From Candidatus Faecivivens stercoripullorum (GTDB taxonomy: Bacteria > Bacillota > Clostridia > Oscillospirales > Ruminococcaceae), in the NCBI GenBank assembly GCA_018715285.1, contig DVLW01000019.1, forward strand, positions 1 through 8,984: a stretch of DNA of 8,984 nt, in the 5' to 3' direction. The notes under the pieces are model-generated. The model worked only from the letters and a program-made list of their open reading frames with translations, did not search any database and had not been told where the DNA came from. Positions 5,742 through 8,984 of the stretch are shown here, one piece after another. Every line of letters begins with the position of its first letter. Position 1 is the stretch's first letter. The translations under genes were made by a program, and so were the position numbers.

Positions 5742-8108
5742 TTAAACCCGCACAACTCTCGCCGCCATAATGGTAATATCATCTCCCCTGCCGTGTTCGT
5801 TGCGTTTGGAAAGGTTAGCGAGCCGCTCTGCAATCTTCTGCACCGGTTCACCGGCAGCAAGTGCCAGTTCCTCTTTCATCCAGTCGGGCGCTACCGACAG
5901 CGCGCCATCACTCATCATGACGATCAGGTCACCTTCCCGCAGACGAACCGTCCGGCGTTCATAGTGGATTCCCTGTAAGATTCCGGCAGGAAGAGAACTG
6001 CCGCTGATTTCCGCAACCCTTCCTTCCCGGCAAAGGAAGGAAGAAACGGCGCCTGCCTTTAAAAACTCCATCTTACCGGTATACAGATCGATGCAGCCAA
6101 TATCCAGCGTTGCCAGCGTTTCCTCACCGGTACGAATGAGCAAAGAGGAATTAATCAGTTTCAGTGCCGCGTCGAATCCGAATCCTGCCTTAATCAGCCG
6201 GAGTACAAAACTGACAGTCATAATCGAATCGACCGCTGCCCTGCCGCCGGTTCCCATTCCATCACTCAGAATCAGATGGAAAAATCCTTTGCCGTCTGAA
6301 AATGTATCACAGCAGTCACCGGAAATTTTGCCATCCCGTGCACAGAGCTGTGTACAGCCATACTCAACTTTCAGCCGCGCCTGTTCATAGAATGTCGTCC
6401 GTGTGGTATCATCCGACGAAACAACGCTTGGTCCATCCAATGGACGCTGGGTAAGGCTGCTCAGTTCACCGCAGAGAAAATCACTTTCCGGACGCAGCGG
6501 TTTTTCGGTATAAATTTCAATCCGCATCCGGTCATACCGGTCAATGATACAGTACACTTCCTCCGGTTCCTCCCCCATTTCCCGCAGCATTGCTGTAATC
6601 CGGTCGGAAGTGTCGGTATCAATGGACGCAATCTCACGCAGTTCTCCGGAAAATTCCGCGAGCATGTCTGAAAGACCTTCAAACTGTTCAGCTGCAACCT
6701 GTTTGGCCTGAGCGACCTTTCGGCGTGCGGCTTCACGGGAGATGAACTGAGCATAAAGATTGTTGATAGCAGCGGTCAGGTCTGCGGTTTTGGGGCATCG
6801 TTCCAGAAAATAGGACGGCAGGTCTTCCGGTGTAACACCACCTTTTGCCTTGAGCAGTGGGGTCAGCTTGGAAAAAGCGTCGTTTGTCTGGGTACAGGCG
6901 GTATCCCAGCAGAACAGCTTGAGCCCACATTTACGGCATACCTTGTCCGATGCGCCAGTATATACATTATCAATGGAACAGACGCCGGTATTATACAGTT
7001 TTTCCGAAACAGCCTCGACCGTTTTTTCCAGATCAAGCAGTGTTCCCGCACTGAACCGAAGCCGTGCGGCAGTCCTTCCGGCATCCGCAAACGCAATCGG
7101 TTTTCCGCGGCGAATAGCCGGAACCTTCTGACGTACCCTGTCCGGCAGAATCAGGAATATTCCACATCCGACCAGCAGATCCAGCATCCAGAGAAGTGAC
7201 GCAGAAGAAATCCCGGTCACCATCGACGCCGCCAATGCTGCACCGGCAAAGAACATCGTCTGACGGATTCTTCCCAGTCCCGCAAACAGTCCCGCCCAGT
7301 ATCCGCAGGCAGTATAGATGCCACCCGTCAGCATATTGGCAGGAACGGCAAACGCCATTGCTGCCGTACAGCAGATTCCTGTTTCAGCAGCACTCTGTGC
7401 GTTGCGGCGCTCACCTGCAAGCAGAATCGCGATACAGGCGATAATCCTTCCGGGTGAAAACAGATAAATTTCCATCCCGGTCAATCCCATCAGTGCAGCC
7501 AGTGCCAGTAATAGGATGCTTGTCCTCTGAATCATTCCCGCTTCACTCAGCCTGCGTCCGGATAACAAAAACCTCGAGCCGAAAAAAGCAAAATAGGTTG
7601 TCCCACCGGTCAGCACTGCTTCCGCCATGCCGAAAATCCATTCTCCTGTCCCCGCTGAAACCAGACTGCACCGAATCCCGGTTACCAGACCGGTCAGAAT
7701 GATGGCACAGGCTGACAGAAAAATCGGGCTGCTCCGCAATCGTGGAATTCCGTCAGTCAGCAGCTTAATCCCCAGCGTACAGGCCAGTACAGCCAGACAG
7801 CTGAGATTTTCCGCAAATACCCCATGCACGCTGTACCCGATTACCGCACCGGCCAGAGAAGCCAGTGCACAGCTTCCCGGCAGTGCCATCGGCAGCGCCA
7901 TCCCAAGCGGCCGCATTCCTCCCGGCAGCGTCAGCATTGCCGCCAGCAGTCCTGCCGGGAAAGAAATCAGCACTGCCCGCAATTCACGTCCTTCCCTGGA
8001 GCGGTTCCACAGCTGTTTCCACCCCTTTGCCGTTTCGGCAAGCCCCACTTTTAACATCGTTGACCATTCCTTTCCTGCGTCCGGGATTTTGCCCATGACG
8101 CTTATCAT
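5742..8108 (-). CDS. spoIIE: Stage II sporulation protein E (PP2C-type serine phosphatase)
   Basis: A 788-residue membrane phosphatase that, in known spore formers, dephosphorylates SpoIIAA to release sigma-F in the forespore and interacts with FtsZ at the polar septum. Residues about 45-325 form some ten membrane segments. A central regulatory region (about 340-560) has a Cys cluster, CRKC at 391-394, FCW at 399-401 and Cys405, and a charged helical stretch. The C-terminal PP2C domain (about 575-788) keeps the metal-binding acids: GD at 597-598, SDGMG at 615-619 (Asp616), MSDG at 732-735 (Asp734) and GRGDD at 773-777. GDCCDTF is unusual just after the first metal aspartate, where small polar or aromatic residues are more common. 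The start is uncertain: ATG 8108 has GGAG 11 bases upstream, and ATG 8057 (771 residues) has AAAGGA 10 bases upstream. The length is close to the Bacillus protein of roughly 830 residues. It is followed by its own terminator rather than by tilS. Confidence 0.93.
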   Translation of the reverse strand: MISVMGKIPDAGKEWSTMLKVGLAETAKGWKQLWNRSREGRELRAVLISFPAGLLAAMLTLPGGMRPLGMALPMALPGSCALASLAGAVIGYSVHGVFAENLSCLAVLACTLGIKLLTDGIPRLRSSPIFLSACAIILTGLVTGIRCSLVSAGTGEWIFGMAEAVLTGGTTYFAFFGSRFLLSGRRLSEAGMIQRTSILLLALAALMGLTGMEIYLFSPGRIIACIAILLAGERRNAQSAAETGICCTAAMAFAVPANMLTGGIYTACGYWAGLFAGLGRIRQTMFFAGAALAASMVTGISSASLLWMLDLLVGCGIFLILPDRVRQKVPAIRRGKPIAFADAGRTAARLRFSAGTLLDLEKTVEAVSEKLYNTGVCSIDNVYTGASDKVCRKCGLKLFCWDTACTQTNDAFSKLTPLLKAKGGVTPEDLPSYFLERCPKTADLTAAINNLYAQFISREAARRKVAQAKQVAAEQFEGLSDMLAEFSGELREIASIDTDTSDRITAMLREMGEEPEEVYCIIDRYDRMRIEIYTEKPLRPESDFLCGELSSLTQRPLDGPSVVSSDDTTRTTFYEQARLKVEYGCTQLCARDGKISGDCCDTFSDGKGFFHLILSDGMGTGGRAAVDSIMTVSFVLRLIKAGFGFDAALKLINSSLLIRTGEETLATLDIGCIDLYTGKMEFLKAGAVSSFLCREGRVAEISGSSLPAGILQGIHYERRTVRLREGDLIVMMSDGALSVAPDWMKEELALAAGEPVQKIAERLANLSKRNEHGRGDDITIMAARVVRV
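8068..8073 (-). promoter_or_regulatory. Internal Shine-Dalgarno that supports an alternative SpoIIE start at 8057
   Basis: AAAGGA on the minus strand lies ten bases before the in-frame ATG at 8055-8057. The encoded protein would begin MLKVGLAETAKGW, a natural amphipathic N-terminus. The competing site for the longer form is GGAG at 8120-8123, 11 bases from ATG 8108, a slightly long spacing. The two are close enough in quality that the start cannot be settled by eye. Confidence 0.4.
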
Positions 8109-8290
8109 GCTGTCGTTTTCTCCATACTATCACAGCTCTTATGCAAAACCGGTCGGAGCCGGGATGCGGCTTCTCGGCGAATCAGGCAGCAATGAACCGT
8201 TCTCTGAAAGATTGTGGGCAGGTTTGTGCGGATAGGAAGATTTTTGACGGGAAATAAATGAGATCTGTGCCATATGTCATACCGGAATTA
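8109..8290. other. Divergent intergenic region between spoIIE and the second MATE gene
   Basis: About 180 bases upstream of both genes. On the minus strand a TAGTAT (8125-8130) could be a -10 for spoIIE, but no -35 fits at 16-18 bases, and using it would place the GGAG of the longer start outside the message. In Bacillus, spoIIE is read by sigma-A with Spo0A-P. The nearest thing to a 0A box (TGTCG, plus strand, 8111-8115) lacks the following AA and lies between the putative -10 and the start codon, so I do not call it. An imperfect hairpin with arms AGCCG and CGGCT lies at about 8157-8171. No tRNA or other RNA gene is recognised. Confidence 0.4.
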
Positions 8291-8319
8291 TTGAAAAAAT
8301 GATATGCTGAAACTAAAAT
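8291..8319 (+). promoter_or_regulatory. Strong sigma-A promoter of the second MATE gene
   Basis: TTGAAA (8291-8296) and TAAAAT (8314-8319) each match the consensus at five of six positions and are spaced by exactly 17 bases. The predicted start point is around 8326, giving a leader of about 48 bases before the ATG at 8374. Confidence 0.75.
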
Positions 8320-8351
8320 GGGAGAAGTTTGTGTATTGGTAAAATTTTCCC
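8320..8351 (+). promoter_or_regulatory. Possible leader hairpin ahead of the second MATE gene
   Basis: GGGAGAAGTTT (8320-8330) can pair with AAAATTTTCCC (8341-8351), with one G-U pair and one mismatch around a 10-base loop. It ends five bases before the Shine-Dalgarno AGAAAGGA (8356-8363). The first few bases may lie before the true transcript start. It is weaker than the perfect repeat in the leader of the other MATE gene, and could be chance in A/T-rich sequence. Confidence 0.35.
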
Positions 8352-8373
8352 TTACAGAAAGGATGCTGACAAT

Positions 8374-8984
8374 ATGGCAGTCTCTACTGCGGCCGGTGAT
8401 ATGACCCAGGGCAACCCGACAAGGCTTCTGATTCGATTTGCAATCCCCATGATGATCGGCGGTATTTTCCAGCTGATGTATAACATGGTGGATACGATTG
8501 TACTCGGACGTTTTGTCGGAGCAAATGCACTCGCCTCTATCGGAGCGACCAGCTCTACAACCAGTTGTTTTCTTTTTCTGTCGACCGGGATGACCGGCGG
8601 CATATCCATTGTTGTCTCCCAGCTGATCGGTGCCGGTGAGCCTGAACGAGTACGGAAAGCGTCGGCAAATGCATTGCTGCTGACCGTATTTTTTGGTGCA
8701 GCCATTGGGCTGATTGCCTTTATCGGCGCACAACCGCTGATGCAGCTGCTGGGAACACCGGCAGACATTATTGATGGAGCTGTCACCTATATCCGGATTA
8801 CATGCGGACTGATTGTTGTACAGGTAGCTTATAATGCAATTGCATCGGTACTTAAAGCAATTGGTGACTCAAGGACGCCGCTGTATTTCCTGATTCTATG
8901 TTCCTTTTTAAACATTGTGCTGGACCTGTTTTTCGTACTGGCGCTGAAGATGGCGGTTGCGGGAGTTGCCTGGGCAACCATCAT
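8374..8984 (+). CDS. MATE family efflux transporter, N-terminal part (runs off the window)
   Basis: The frame starts at ATG 8374 and stays open for 203 codons to the window edge, so about 45% of a normal MATE protein of some 450 residues is visible. It begins MAVSTAAGDMTQGNPTRLL and has the classic first-helix motif QLMYNMVDTIVLGRFVGA (residues about 33-50), SIVVSQLIGAGEPERVRK (78-95) in the first loop region and SVLKAIGDSRTPLYF (157-171) after the fourth helix, followed by a DLFFVLALKMAVAGVAWATI segment. These are typical of the DinF/NorM-like clostridial MATE branch. AGAAAGGA ten bases upstream supports the start. Expected role: cation-coupled export of drugs or metabolites across the cytoplasmic membrane; the substrate is unknown. 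It is transcribed divergently from spoIIE. Confidence 0.93.
   Translation, partial: MAVSTAAGDMTQGNPTRLLIRFAIPMMIGGIFQLMYNMVDTIVLGRFVGANALASIGATSSTTSCFLFLSTGMTGGISIVVSQLIGAGEPERVRKASANALLLTVFFGAAIGLIAFIGAQPLMQLLGTPADIIDGAVTYIRITCGLIVVQVAYNAIASVLKAIGDSRTPLYFLILCSFLNIVLDLFFVLALKMAVAGVAWATI

Noticed and set aside
8109..8118. Possible Spo0A box upstream of spoIIE
   Set aside because: TGTCG is present but is followed by TT rather than AA, and it lies between the putative -10 and the start codon, a position that does not fit activation.
8164..8235. A 23-codon plus-strand frame with GGAG shortly upstream
   Set aside because: No recognisable protein, no promoter in front, and the frame is short enough to be chance; it lies in the spoIIE upstream region.
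8182..8786. Minus-strand frames of 144-183 codons across the start of the second MATE gene
   Set aside because: They overlap a clear MATE coding sequence with conserved motifs on the plus strand and would cover its promoter and ribosome site.

Overview
The window looks like a chromosomal stretch of a spore-forming, gut-type Firmicute, most likely a clostridium of the Oscillospiraceae/Butyricicoccaceae kind. This is inferred from a complete spoIIE gene (restricted to endospore formers), an intermediate GC content that looks close to 50%, AGGA-type ribosome binding sites, sigma-A-like promoters and a clostridial style of GH3 and MATE proteins. No species can be named from the sequence alone.

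Layout, left to right: the last codons of a plus-strand gene (1-76, tentative); a shared, probably bidirectional terminator (84-119); a minus-strand lipoprotein of the family 5 (peptide/nickel-type) ABC solute-binding proteins (133-1815) with a good sigma-A promoter; a minus-strand MATE efflux transporter (1939-3294) with its own promoter and a perfect leader hairpin; a terminator (3403-3439); a minus-strand cytoplasmic family 3 glycoside hydrolase (3496-5475) whose putative extended -10 lies in a 12-bp palindrome; another terminator (5649-5676); the minus-strand sporulation phosphatase SpoIIE (5742-8108); a divergent intergenic region; and the 5' part of a second, different MATE transporter on the plus strand (8374 to the window end), again with a strong promoter and a leader hairpin.

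The genes are mostly separate transcription units: three are followed by clear intrinsic terminators, and three have good promoters directly upstream. They do not form an obvious pathway. The solute-binding protein has no permease or ATPase next to it, the GH3 enzyme has no sugar transporter or regulator beside it, and spoIIE is not followed by tilS-hprT-ftsH as it often is elsewhere. The common theme is transport and small-molecule handling (two MATE pumps and one binding lipoprotein) around one sugar enzyme and one sporulation gene.

I found no CRISPR array, tRNA, rRNA, insertion sequence, phage gene or toxin-antitoxin pair, and nothing that supports a new multi-gene system. The points most worth checking are regulatory: the hairpins at the predicted 5' ends of both MATE transcripts, the palindrome over the GH3 promoter, the unusual position of spoIIE, and the identity of the gene that ends at the left edge.
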